From: JAHQVK01 sp036788295
GTDB lineage: Bacteria; Myxococcota; Kuafuiibacteriia; Kuafuiibacteriales; Kuafuiibacteriaceae
Direction of reading: 5' to 3'
Length of the DNA stretch: 64,000 bases
Assembly: GCA_036788295.1 (NCBI GenBank)
Contig: DAIQNR010000023.1
Span: forward strand, 1-64,000
A program made the translations under genes and the position numbers. Numbering within the stretch: the first letter of the stretch is position 1; the number at the start of each line of letters is the position of its first letter. Under the pieces are notes generated by a model that was given only the letters and a program-made list of their open reading frames with translations, did no database searches and was not told the origin of the DNA. This document shows, one piece after another, positions 36,126 through 44,877 of the stretch.

Positions 36126-38033
36126 ATGTACCAAGTGCAGGGCGGCGCTCGAACCCACCGCGAGGCCGGGCCGCGACGGTCCGAGCTGGCCTTCGCGGAG
36201 GCGATCCTGCCCGGCTCGTCCCGGATTCCCCCGGCCGACGAGGCGACGCTGGCCGAGGTGGACCGCCTGCTCGAGCACGTGGACCGCCGCGCCCCGGCGA
36301 TCTTCGCACGGGCCCAGCAGGCGCTCGACGCGGCGGCGGTGGTGTCCACCGGCCGGCCCTTTCACCGGCTGGGCCGAGCGGAGCAGCAGCGCCTGCTCGA
36401 GCGATGGGAGCAAGATCGGTTGCTCCGGGGCCCGCTCGCGCTCGTGGCCCTGGTCTACAAGTTCGTCCACTTCGACCGCCGGCCGGTCTACGAGCGATTC
36501 GGTGGCCGCCTCAACGTGGTCGAGCACATCGAGCAGCCCCGGTGGATGTCCCAGATCAGCCGGGGCGACGACTGGGTGGGGCAGGGCGACCTCGAGGCGG
36601 AGGTGGTGGTCGTCGGCACCGGCGCCGGGGGCGCGGTGGTGGGCCGGGAACTGGCCGAGCGCGGAGTGGCGGTGCTCTTCGTCGAGGAGGGGGAGCACGT
36701 TCGCAGGGACCGCTTCGACGGCAGCTCCCGCACCGCCCACCTGCACTTCTACCGCGCCGCGTTCTCGCTCGGGAACGCGCCGATGCCGGTCTTCATCGGC
36801 CGCATGGTGGGGGGATCGACGGCGGTCAACGGCGGGACCTGCTTCAAGACCCCGCCCTGGGTGCTGAACCGTTGGTGCGAGGCGCTCGGCACCAAGGATT
36901 TCTCGCCGGAGGCCATGGAGCGCCATTTCGAGCGGGTCTTCGACATCCTGGAGGTCGCGCCGTCGCCGGCCTCGGTGATCGGTCCGATGGGCGACATCAT
37001 GCGGCGGGGGGCCGACGCGCTCGGCTACCGGCACTTCCCGGTGCTCCGCAACGCCCCCGGCTGCAACGGACTTGGATTCTGCGACTTCGGGTGCCGGACC
37101 GACGCCAGGCGGAGCACGAACCTCTCGTACATTCCGCCGGCGCTCGAGCGCGGGGGCCAGCTGGTCACCGAGCTTCGGGCCGAAGAGCTGCTCATGGAGG
37201 GGGGCCGGGCGGTGGGCCTCTCGTGCCGCACCCGCTCCGGCGCCACCGTCCGCGTGCGGGCCCCCGCGGTCATTCTCGCCGGCGGCGCGGTGCCTACCCC
37301 CGCCTTCCTGCTTCGCCAGGGGATCGGGAATCGCTCCGGCCAAGTAGGCAAGAACCTGACCCTCCACCCCTCGGGTGGGGTCGCGGCGCTGATGCCGGAG
37401 CGGGTGCACGGCATGGGCTACGTCCCCCAGGGCTATGGGATCGACGAGTTCATGGACAAAGGGCTGCTCATCACCGGTGCCTCACCCGACTACAACTACG
37501 CCCCGTTGCTGTTCCCGGTGACCGGGGAGCGGCTCATGCGCCGGCTCGAGCAGATCGAGCACATCGCGAACTTCGGAGTGCTCGTCGCCGACCAGAGCCG
37601 GGGTCGGGTCCGGCTCGGGCCCGGCGGCGCCCCGGTCATCACCTACAACCTCGGTCAAGCCGACGCCGACCGGCTGAAGGAGGGCCTGCTTCACACCGCG
37701 GAGATGGTGAGGGCCGCCGGCGCGATCGAGGTCTACCCGGCGGTGCAGCCGGGGACGGTGCTGCGGCGGGACGCGGACTGGCGGGCGTTCCGGGATCGAA
37801 AGCTGTCGGGCTCGGATCTGCTGCTCACCAGCTACCACCCGCTCGGGACCTGCCGCATGAGCCAGGATCCGGCCGAGGGCGTGGTGAACATCGATCACGA
37901 GGCCCACGATGTACGGGGACTGTTCCTCGTGGACGGATCGGTCGTGTCCGGCCCGCTCGGGGTCAATCCGCAAATCACGATCATGGCGGTGGCGACGCGG
38001 GCGGCGGAGCGGATCGCGGCCCGCTTGGGTTGA
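36126..38033 (+). CDS. GMC-family oxidoreductase (long-chain alcohol oxidase-like)
   Basis: A 635-residue FAD enzyme. Residues about 20-150 are a helical domain resembling the gluconate-dehydrogenase subunit-3 module that precedes the FAD domain in fatty alcohol oxidases (ADEATLAEVDRLLEHV, LLRGPLALVALVYKFVHF). The FAD loop is VVVVGTGAGGAVVGREL. GRMVGGSTAVNGGTCFKTPPW is the second flavin motif; APGCNGLGFCDFGCRTDAR is a conserved cysteine-rich loop also seen in that subgroup. The catalytic end carries HPLGTCRM (His) and GVNPQITIMA (Asn). It probably oxidises a long-chain or sterol-like alcohol. The start is the ATG at 36126. A membrane association is likely but no clear helix is visible. Confidence 0.88.
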   Translation: MYQVQGGARTHREAGPRRSELAFAEAILPGSSRIPPADEATLAEVDRLLEHVDRRAPAIFARAQQALDAAAVVSTGRPFHRLGRAEQQRLLERWEQDRLLRGPLALVALVYKFVHFDRRPVYERFGGRLNVVEHIEQPRWMSQISRGDDWVGQGDLEAEVVVVGTGAGGAVVGRELAERGVAVLFVEEGEHVRRDRFDGSSRTAHLHFYRAAFSLGNAPMPVFIGRMVGGSTAVNGGTCFKTPPWVLNRWCEALGTKDFSPEAMERHFERVFDILEVAPSPASVIGPMGDIMRRGADALGYRHFPVLRNAPGCNGLGFCDFGCRTDARRSTNLSYIPPALERGGQLVTELRAEELLMEGGRAVGLSCRTRSGATVRVRAPAVILAGGAVPTPAFLLRQGIGNRSGQVGKNLTLHPSGGVAALMPERVHGMGYVPQGYGIDEFMDKGLLITGASPDYNYAPLLFPVTGERLMRRLEQIEHIANFGVLVADQSRGRVRLGPGGAPVITYNLGQADADRLKEGLLHTAEMVRAAGAIEVYPAVQPGTVLRRDADWRAFRDRKLSGSDLLLTSYHPLGTCRMSQDPAEGVVNIDHEAHDVRGLFLVDGSVVSGPLGVNPQITIMAVATRAAERIAARLG

Positions 38034-38268
38034 GCCTTCGGAACCCAACCGTGGCGCATGGATGGCGACTCCGGGGCGAATGATGTTCCCTGGTCGGGGT
38101 CGGACTGGGCCATTTCTTCCGATTTCGCTGGCGAATCTCCGGGATCGGGCCGGATTCGGGCCGCACGGCGGGCCGGGCCATCGAACGACGGCGCCGCCTC
38201 GGAGCGGTGCCCAGGCTACTTTTTTGCGCAGCGTACTTGTCGCGGCGGCGCGAAAACGGCATCTCTCC

Positions 38269-39588
38269 ATGCACGTGGGTCTCGCGCCAACGGATCAGCT
38301 CCCGCCCGGACACCGGATCGCGAGGTACGAGGTCATCCAGCACATCGGCGACGGTGGCATGGCGACCATCTACCTCGCCCGAGCGGAGGGCCCCGGTGGC
38401 TTCAGCAAGCCCTGCGCGCTCAAGTTGCTGCGGCCGGACTACGCCAGCCGATCCGATGTCGCTGACCTGCTGCTGCACGAGGCGCGGGTGGCGGCCCACC
38501 TGAACCACCCGAACATCGTCCAGGTGTTCGACTTCGGCCGCAGCGACGACGCCCACTACATGGTCATGGAGTGGGTGGACGGGCTCACCCTGTCCCGCCT
38601 GCTCGGGCGACTCGCCCGGCTCGACCGAACCTTGCCCATCGAGCTCGCTGCCTTCGTCGGCGGCCAGGTGGCGGAGGCGCTCGCCTACCTTCGGTCCGGC
38701 GTCGTGCTCGACGAGGGGCCAGTCAGCCTGGTGCACCGCGACGTCTCCCCGAGCAACGTGCTGGTCTCGAACCTGGGGGCAGTGAAGCTCACCGACTTCG
38801 GGATCGTGAAGGTCCTCGAGACCCCGGCCATGACCCAGGTCGGGGTGGTGAAGGGCAAGTACGCCTACATGGCCCCGGAGCAGCTACGAGGCGAGCCCGT
38901 GGACCACCGATCCGACGTCTTCTCGCTCGGCGTGGTGCTGTTCGAAGCCCTGACCTGCCGGCGCTTGTTCTATCGCAAGACCTTGGCGGCGACGGTGGCA
39001 GCGGTGCACTCGGCGAGGGTATGCCCCCCGTCCTCCGTCAACCCCGCCGTGCCGCCCGAGCTCGATGCGGTGGTCCTGAGGGCGCTCGCGAAGCGCCCCG
39101 AAGACCGCTACCCCGACGCCGGTTTGGTGGCAGCGGCGCTCGAGGAGTTCGTGTCCATGGGATCGCGGCCGGCGCTGTCTGCACTGGTGCAGGAGGTCGC
39201 GCTGCTGGACGATCTGCCTACCCGCGGTGAAGAGAGCAGCGGGCGGTCGGCCCCTCCGGCGATGCTGACCTCTCCCGCCGCCCTGCCGCCTCTGTCCTCG
39301 GACCCGCTCGACCTCAACGGGCCGGCGACGCAAATCCTAGACGAAATCGAGGACGTGGCGCTCGAGCCCGGCGAGCGCTACCGAGAGGAGCCGTCGTCGA
39401 TTCGTCGTCGAACCCGCACGTTCGAGGGCCAGCACGGCACTTCCGAGCAGTCGGCCCCGGTCCCGGCTCGGACTCCGGCGGCGGCTCTGACGTCGCCGCG
39501 CTCGCTGCTTCCGGCGGCGGTCGTGGGGATGACGATCGCCGCGATCGTCGCTTTCTGGTGGGCGGTCCTGACCGCTCCGCTCGGCTGA
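38269..39588 (+). CDS. Ser/Thr protein kinase with C-terminal membrane helix
   Basis: A 439-residue Hanks kinase, with the domain at about 18-285: IGDGGMATIYLA, lysine in CALKLLR, HRDVSPSNVLVS catalytic loop, DFG, and GKYAYMAPEQLRG. The HRDVSPSNVL form is characteristic of Myxococcota kinases. A linker rich in Pro and Ser (residues 320-410) precedes a single membrane helix at about 414-435 (AAVVGMTIAAIVAFWWAVL), so the kinase is anchored in the inner membrane with almost no periplasmic part. The ATG at 38269 gives MHVGLAPTDQLPPGHRI. It is followed within 12 bases by the PEGA-domain gene, suggesting one operon leading to the substrate-binding lipoprotein and receptor. The 235 bases upstream show no gene. 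Confidence 0.9.
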   Translation: MHVGLAPTDQLPPGHRIARYEVIQHIGDGGMATIYLARAEGPGGFSKPCALKLLRPDYASRSDVADLLLHEARVAAHLNHPNIVQVFDFGRSDDAHYMVMEWVDGLTLSRLLGRLARLDRTLPIELAAFVGGQVAEALAYLRSGVVLDEGPVSLVHRDVSPSNVLVSNLGAVKLTDFGIVKVLETPAMTQVGVVKGKYAYMAPEQLRGEPVDHRSDVFSLGVVLFEALTCRRLFYRKTLAATVAAVHSARVCPPSSVNPAVPPELDAVVLRALAKRPEDRYPDAGLVAAALEEFVSMGSRPALSALVQEVALLDDLPTRGEESSGRSAPPAMLTSPAALPPLSSDPLDLNGPATQILDEIEDVALEPGERYREEPSSIRRRTRTFEGQHGTSEQSAPVPARTPAAALTSPRSLLPAAVVGMTIAAIVAFWWAVLTAPLG

Positions 39589-39600
39589 GGCCAAAAACCC

Positions 39601-41088
39601 ATGTCGAGGCTCAGGCTCGCCCTTCTCGCTTCCGGCGGTCTCATCGCCGCCAACGCCGCCGCCTACGTTGCGTATCTGAAGGTTCGGGACCGGCCCCCGG
39701 AGCCGGCCCCGCGGGGATCGGTGTCCGACGTGGTCGAGGAGCAGCGCCAGCTCGGGATCGAAGCCCTTCGGCAGGGCCTCCACCAGCAGGCGCTGGTTCG
39801 GTTCGAGGCAGCGCTCGCGCTCTCCCCGGGTCGACCCGAGCTGGAGTCGCTCCGGGACGTCGCCCGAAAGCTGCTCGACGCGGACACCTCGGTGTCGCCC
39901 ACGCCGGCGCCCGCTCCCGTCGAGCGCGCGCCCTCGGAGCGGCCGGAGCGCCGCTCCACGACCGTGCGCCGGTCCGAGCCCGAACCGGGCGTCCTCCTGG
40001 TGACGACGCGGCCCGACAAGCTGGTGGTTCGGCTCGACGGAAAGCCGGCCGACCTGAGCCCAGCGCGCATCGAGCTGCCCGCCGGTGGCCACGATGTCGA
40101 GATCTGGAGGGGCAAGGAGCGGCTGCTGCGCCGGCGCATCACCGTTCGCTCCGGTCAGGTCGCGCTGCTCGACGAATCGTTCCCCGAGCCGGCGGCTCGA
40201 GACCCGGTGGAGGCTCCGAGCGGCGTCGATGCGTCCGGCTCGGCCGCGCGGGTCGAGCCGGTCGCTCGAACGGAGCCAGCCGGGCCCACCCGGCGGACAG
40301 CTTCGGCCGGACGAGGCGAGGATCCCCCTCCGTCGACCCAAAGAGCGGGCTCAGACGATGCGGCGCGCCCACCGGGTTCGGCGGAGGCGATCGCCGCCGA
40401 CGGGCGCCTCGACCTGGTCGGCCTCATCGACCGCCCTGGCGGCGGCGCGGCCGCTCCTGAGCCGGCACCAAAGTCCGGACCGGCGCTCGGACCCAACCGG
40501 TCGGGGCCGCCGGCGGTGCTGGTCGTTCGCTCCGGGGTGGACCCACGGGCGCTCGAGGCAGCGTGGGCTGGGCTCTCGGTTCGGGCGGTCGCTTCGGCCT
40601 CGGACGCGGTCGGCGACGCCGACGCGGTCGTGGGCACGCCGGCCACCCTCGCCAAGCTCGGTTTGCGGCCGACCCTGTACGGCGCCGGCGGATCGGGGTA
40701 CGTGCTGGCCGCGCTCGACCCGGCCCACCTCGAGGTGGGCAACCGAACGGTGGCCGCGGTCGGGGAGCGCAGTCGGGCCGAGATGCCGAAGTTCGTCCAA
40801 AAGCTCCTGGGTCTTCCCGCGCCGCCCTCCGTGCGCCGGGTGGCGCGGGCCGAGGATCTGACCACGGTCCTTCAGGTGGGCATGGCGGAGCTGATCTTGG
40901 TTCCGGAAGGAGATTTCGACCTGGTGGCGCGCCGAACGAAGAAGACCCTGCACGAGCGCCGAATCAAGGGGTCCGGGTCGGGACTCGCGGTGGCTTTCCT
41001 CCCCGGGGGCCGCCGTGACGAGGTCGCTCGGGCCCTGGGGGCCGGTCCTACGGCCGCGCTGGGAGTGACATCATGGACCTCTCGATGA
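39601..41088 (+). CDS. membrane-anchored PEGA-like protein with C-terminal binding-protein-like domain
   Basis: A 495-residue protein. An N-terminal membrane helix (LALLASGGLIAANAAAYVAYL, residues 6-26) precedes TPR-like helices (EEQRQLGIEALRQGLHQQALVRFEAALAL). A PEGA-like module is at about 130-195 (VLLVTTRPDKLVVRLDGKPA...GHDVEI). A long low-complexity linker follows, then a domain at about 305-480 whose alternating strands and helices (PAVLVVRSGVDPRALEAAW, DAVVGTPATLAKLGLRPTLY, GSGYVLAALD, VGMAELILVPEG) resemble a periplasmic binding-protein lobe. It follows the kinase gene by 12 bases and overlaps the lipoprotein gene. It may couple an external ligand to the kinase. The PBP-like call is by eye. 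Confidence 0.65.
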   Translation: MSRLRLALLASGGLIAANAAAYVAYLKVRDRPPEPAPRGSVSDVVEEQRQLGIEALRQGLHQQALVRFEAALALSPGRPELESLRDVARKLLDADTSVSPTPAPAPVERAPSERPERRSTTVRRSEPEPGVLLVTTRPDKLVVRLDGKPADLSPARIELPAGGHDVEIWRGKERLLRRRITVRSGQVALLDESFPEPAARDPVEAPSGVDASGSAARVEPVARTEPAGPTRRTASAGRGEDPPPSTQRAGSDDAARPPGSAEAIAADGRLDLVGLIDRPGGGAAAPEPAPKSGPALGPNRSGPPAVLVVRSGVDPRALEAAWAGLSVRAVASASDAVGDADAVVGTPATLAKLGLRPTLYGAGGSGYVLAALDPAHLEVGNRTVAAVGERSRAEMPKFVQKLLGLPAPPSVRRVARAEDLTTVLQVGMAELILVPEGDFDLVARRTKKTLHERRIKGSGSGLAVAFLPGGRRDEVARALGAGPTAALGVTSWTSR

Positions 41089-42116
41089 GCCCGCTCTTGA
41101 GCCTCGGTTCCCTCCGTCTCCCGTTCGGGGGCCGCCCGGGGCTGCTTGCCGTGCTCCTTGGGCTCTTTGGCGCCGGGTGCGCCGGCTCGAGCGGGCTCGA
41201 GACCCCGGAGGCGGCGGCACCCCGCCGGCCGGGAGCCAAGCCGGTGCTGGTGCTGATGCCCGAATCGCCGACCGCGGAGCAGGCGCTGGACGGTCTGCGG
41301 GAGGAGCTCGCCGCCGATTTCGACCTCGTTCCTCGGTACGTCACCCGCTCGACCAGCCCCGAGGACGTCGGGCAGGCGGTTCGAGAGGTGGAGCCGGTCG
41401 CGCTCGTGGTCATGAACAACCCGACCTTGCGCTTGGTGCGGACCTACCGAGCCTCGGCCAAGGCCACGATCCCGGTCGTCGCGCTGCTGACCGCCTTTTT
41501 GGAGGAGAGCGCCTCGGGGCTCGAGAACGCGACCGGGGTGATCTACGAGGTGCCGCTCGTGACCAGCCTCGTGAACCTCCGGGATCTGCTCGCGGAGCCG
41601 GTGGTGAAGGTGGGGGTGCTCCACCGGCCTGGGTTTGCGAGCTTCGTGGCCGCGCAGAGAGAGCTGGTGTCGGGCGAAGGCTTCGAAGTGGTGGCGCGGG
41701 AGGTCGAAGGCGGATCGGTGGGCGAGCTGCGGGATGGCCTCGAGCAGCTGTTCGAGCGGGACAAGGTGAGCGCCCTTTGGATCCTGAACGACAACGCGCT
41801 GCTCGACCGCCGCCTCATCGAGCGGGGCTGGCTGCCGTCCCTGGCTCGGCGAAAGATCCCGGTGGTCGTCAACGTCGGGTCGCTCGTCTCCCGGCAGCTC
41901 GAGCTGGGCACGTTCGGGGTCCTGCCCGACCACCGAGCGCTCGGCGCCCAGGCCGGGGCGCTGCTCGCCACCCTGGCCGAAAACGGCTTCGACGCCAAAG
42001 GCCTCGGCTTCGAGTATCCGCTGTCGGTCGAGAAGGTGCTCGACCTGCGGCTCGCCAAAGAGAAGCTCGCGCTGCGCACTCCGCGCCTCGACACCGTCGA
42101 TCGCCTGATCGAATAG
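41085..42116 (+). CDS. ABC-type substrate-binding lipoprotein (ABC_sub_bind family)
   Basis: A 343-residue protein with a lipoprotein signal: hydrophobic core LLAVLLGLFGAGCAG, with Cys after GAG. The mature part has two alpha/beta lobes (LVLMPESPTAEQALDGLREEL, VVMNNPTLRLVRTY, VIYEVPLVTSLVNLRDLL, VGVLHRPGFASFVAAQRELV, LWILNDNALLDRRLIERGWLP, VVVNVGSLVSRQLELGTFGVLPDH), typical of the ABC_sub_bind family. The start is set at the ATG at 41085, which overlaps the previous stop as ATGA; an ATG at 41073 is also possible. No ABC permease lies nearby. With the TonB receptor 48 bases downstream it may be a ligand sensor or shuttle rather than a pump component. The ligand is unknown. Confidence 0.82.
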   Translation: MSPLLSLGSLRLPFGGRPGLLAVLLGLFGAGCAGSSGLETPEAAAPRRPGAKPVLVLMPESPTAEQALDGLREELAADFDLVPRYVTRSTSPEDVGQAVREVEPVALVVMNNPTLRLVRTYRASAKATIPVVALLTAFLEESASGLENATGVIYEVPLVTSLVNLRDLLAEPVVKVGVLHRPGFASFVAAQRELVSGEGFEVVAREVEGGSVGELRDGLEQLFERDKVSALWILNDNALLDRRLIERGWLPSLARRKIPVVVNVGSLVSRQLELGTFGVLPDHRALGAQAGALLATLAENGFDAKGLGFEYPLSVEKVLDLRLAKEKLALRTPRLDTVDRLIE

Positions 42117-42164
42117 GCCGAGGGCCGGTGACCCTGAGTTCGTGTTCGTCCGAGGAAATCGCCC

Positions 42165-44195
42165 GTGAAGTACCTTTGCTCGCTGGGGCTGGCCGCTCTC
42201 GTCGCGGCCGCGGCGCCCGCCTTCGCCCAAGACGACTATGAGCTGCTCGACCTCGAGGGGCTCCTTTCGCTCGAGACCTCGGTGGCCTCACTGAAGTCTC
42301 TGCGCGTCCAGGAGTCTCCGGGCATCGTCACCGTCGTCACCCGGGATGAGATGCTGTCGTGGGGCGCCCGCGATCTCATCGACGTCCTGCTCATGGTCCC
42401 CGGGTTCTTCTTCGGGGTGGACGTGCAGGGGGTGGTCGGGGTGGGCCTTCGCGGCAACTGGGCCCACGAAGGCAAGCTCTTGCTGCTGGTGGACGGGTTC
42501 GAGATGAACGAGCTCGACTTCCAGACTCTTCAGTTCGGTCACCATTTTCCGGTCGAGGCGCTCGAGCGAGTGGAGATCATTCGCGGCCCGGGCAGCGCCA
42601 TCTATGGCGGTACGGCGATGCTCGGCGTGGTGAAGGTCACGACCCGGGACGGGGCCCGGCTCGAAGGGGGGCGGGTCTCCGTGCGCTATGGCGCCCCGAA
42701 CCGGCTGTGGAGCGGCGAGGACCAGCTCGGCCACCTCGACGCCACCGTCGAGGCCGGAGCAACGCATGGCGATCTCACATGGTCCGTCTCCGGTTTCTTC
42801 GGGAGGTCCGTTCGAAGCGACGTGCCGTACGCGCCGCTCGGCGGCGAAGAGCCCTATGAGATGGGCAACGCGAGCGAGCGGCGGCCGATGATGCTGAACG
42901 CGGCCATCCGCTACAAAAAAACGCAGCTCCGGGTGATGTGGGATGGGTTCAGCCATGACTCCCAGGATGCCTTCGATGTGCCTTCGGCCGGGCCCCACCG
43001 CTACCGATTCGGGGGTTTGTTCGCCGAGCTGACATCGGCGTTCGAGCTCGCCCCCGGCCTCGAGATCACCCCGAAAGTGAGCTTTCGGCGGCACCAAGCC
43101 TACTGGTCGGAGGTGCCGGACCGAGAGACGCTCGTAGACATCGTCGAAGCGGGTACGTTCCTTCAGCACGCGACGTGGCGGGGGCTCACCGGGCTTACCG
43201 TGTCCTGGGACCCGCTGCCCGGCTTGAACCTCGTGTTCGGGGCGGAGGCGTTCATCGATCGGGGNNNNNNNNNNNNNNNNNNNNNNNNNNNNNNNNNNNN
43301 NNNNNNNNNNNNNNNNNNNNNNNNNNNNNNNNNNNNNNNNNNNNNNNNNNNNNNNNNNNNNNNNCAGGTGCTGTGGCTGAACGACATCGTGAACCTCACC
43401 GCTGGCGGCCGGGTCGAGATCCACGACCGGTTCGGGGTGTTCGCCGTGCCCAGGGTGGCCCTGACGAAGGCGTTCGGGCAAGCTCACGCCAAATTGCTGT
43501 TTTCGCAGGCGTTTCGAACCCCATCGCTCCAGAACGCGAGCCTCGAGCGGGGGGTGGACCCGGACAACCGCGTCACCCGGGAGCGCGCGACCGTGCTCGA
43601 AGCCGAGGTGGGTTATGAGCCGGTCCCTGGGCTCTCCTTCACCGCCAACGGCTTTCTCACCCAGCTCGACGACCCGATCATCTACCAGTTCGACCCGATG
43701 GAGGGCGAGACCTACCGAAACCTCGACTCCCTGACCACCGCCGGCGGGGAAGGGCTCGTGACCTGGCGATTTCGCCGGGGGGCGTTGATGGCCAGCTACG
43801 CCTACTACCACGCGCTCGGCGACCCGCTCGAAGACTACGCCACCGGCGATCCAGCGAGCCGGCTGGCCGCCCCCCGCCACAAACTCAGCGCCCGATTCAG
43901 CTACGAGGTGATCCCGGGGCTCGTCCGCGTCACCCCGACGCTCGTCTGGCTCGGCGAGCGGTGGGGCTTCGTCGCCGGACGGGATGACGCGGCTCGCCTC
44001 GATGACCAGGTCCTGCTCGGCGTCGGGGTCACCGCGGACGAGGTCGGGGTTCGCGGCCTCGGGCTCGGGCTGTTCGCCCACGACCTCTTCGACCAGACCG
44101 ACAGCTTCCCGCAGCCCTACGCCGGCGGCCACGGCCTCCTGCCCGGGACCGGCCGCCAGATCATGCTTCGGGCCAGCTACCGCTACGACCGCTGA
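42165..44195 (+). CDS. TonB-dependent receptor, interrupted by an assembly gap
   Basis: An outer-membrane receptor beginning at GTG 42165 with signal peptide MKYLCSLGLAALVAAAAPAFAQ. The plug domain is at about 38-165 (SLRVQESPGIVTVVTRDEML, VPGFFFGVDVQGVVGVGLRG, VEIIRGPGSAIYGGTAMLGVVKV), followed by beta-barrel strands. The frame is broken by 100 N at 43265-43364, with receptor sequence resuming in the same frame after it; the gap length is a placeholder, so the true length and frame are uncertain. The gene follows the substrate-binding lipoprotein and probably imports the same ligand. TonB itself is not in the window. Post-gap strands (LTAGGRVEIHDRFGVFAVPRVALTKAF, FRTPSLQNASLERG) are typical of the barrel. 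The C terminus ends LRASYRYDR, close to a normal barrel end. Confidence 0.85.
   Translation: MKYLCSLGLAALVAAAAPAFAQDDYELLDLEGLLSLETSVASLKSLRVQESPGIVTVVTRDEMLSWGARDLIDVLLMVPGFFFGVDVQGVVGVGLRGNWAHEGKLLLLVDGFEMNELDFQTLQFGHHFPVEALERVEIIRGPGSAIYGGTAMLGVVKVTTRDGARLEGGRVSVRYGAPNRLWSGEDQLGHLDATVEAGATHGDLTWSVSGFFGRSVRSDVPYAPLGGEEPYEMGNASERRPMMLNAAIRYKKTQLRVMWDGFSHDSQDAFDVPSAGPHRYRFGGLFAELTSAFELAPGLEITPKVSFRRHQAYWSEVPDRETLVDIVEAGTFLQHATWRGLTGLTVSWDPLPGLNLVFGAEAFIDRXXXXXXXXXXXXXXXXXXXXXXXXXXXXXXXXXXQVLWLNDIVNLTAGGRVEIHDRFGVFAVPRVALTKAFGQAHAKLLFSQAFRTPSLQNASLERGVDPDNRVTRERATVLEAEVGYEPVPGLSFTANGFLTQLDDPIIYQFDPMEGETYRNLDSLTTAGGEGLVTWRFRRGALMASYAYYHALGDPLEDYATGDPASRLAAPRHKLSARFSYEVIPGLVRVTPTLVWLGERWGFVAGRDDAARLDDQVLLGVGVTADEVGVRGLGLGLFAHDLFDQTDSFPQPYAGGHGLLPGTGRQIMLRASYRYDR
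43265..43364. other. assembly gap of 100 N inside the receptor gene
   Basis: A run of exactly 100 N, the usual placeholder for a scaffold gap of unknown size. The sequence before ends in GAEAFIDRG and resumes after with QVLWLNDIVNL in the same nominal frame. The frame continuity depends on the placeholder length and should not be read as evidence. Confidence 0.99.
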
Positions 44196-44218
44196 CCCCA
44201 GCCAACCGGTCGTCCGAG

Positions 44219-44644
44219 CTACCTCTCGAGCGAGGGCATCGGCGCGGCGCCGGGGCCGAGCGGCTGGCCGTAGCTGAACTCGACCTTGTGGCCGGCCGGG
44301 TCGAGCACCCCGCAGTAGTAGCCCACCGGGTACGGCTCCTCCCTGGGAGGCCAGATGAGGCGTCCGTCGCCCTGGGCGAGCGCGGCGGCGCGGTCCACCG
44401 CCTCCCGGCTTTCAAGGGCGAAGCCGAGGTGGGAGTAGTCGTCCTCCGCCGCGGTTCGCAATCGGCCGCCGGGGAGCAAAACGAGGATCATCTCGTCCCG
44501 TTTGCGGGGCTCCGCGAGCCAGACCACTTCGGAGCCAGGATCGCCGCGGGTGTGCACGACCTCCATGCCGCAGTAGCGCTCGTAGAAGGCGACCATGGCC
44601 ATGACGTCCGGGACCTGCAGGGCGAGGTGGGTGAGCATCGGCAT
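44219..44644 (-). CDS. VOC family (glyoxalase-like) protein
   Basis: A 141-residue vicinal-oxygen-chelate protein. LTHLALQVPDVMAMVAFYERYCGMEVVHTRGDPG is the first beta-alpha-beta unit, with the conserved metal-binding His. DDYSHLGFALESREAVDRAAALAQ and GYYCGVLDPAGHKVEFSYGQPLG make the second half, with the terminal Glu. The metal site (His, His, Glu) looks intact, so this could be a glyoxalase I, a dioxygenase or a resistance protein. The start is taken as the ATG at 44644, giving MPMLTHLALQ; a second ATG two codons on is possible. It is convergent with the receptor gene, 23 bases apart. The substrate is not inferable. Confidence 0.85.
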   Translation of the reverse strand: MPMLTHLALQVPDVMAMVAFYERYCGMEVVHTRGDPGSEVVWLAEPRKRDEMILVLLPGGRLRTAAEDDYSHLGFALESREAVDRAAALAQGDGRLIWPPREEPYPVGYYCGVLDPAGHKVEFSYGQPLGPGAAPMPSLER

Positions 44645-44877
44645 GGGAGCACCGTATCGCAGCGGTCCGGTTCTTCGCTTCCCATGACGCGCCCAGGAGA
44701 GCGCGCGGGGAGTCTTCCGGTGCCGGCGCGAGCGGAGCCGGCCGCGCTTCGCTCGCCCCTTCCGGGTGTCCGCGGCCGCGAGCTGCGCGCGCTTCGCCTG
44801 CGAATTCGCGCCATCGGCGCCGCTAGCTCTCATTGGGGCTGCACGCTTCGATGCCGGCGACTACGATGCACCGGCCG

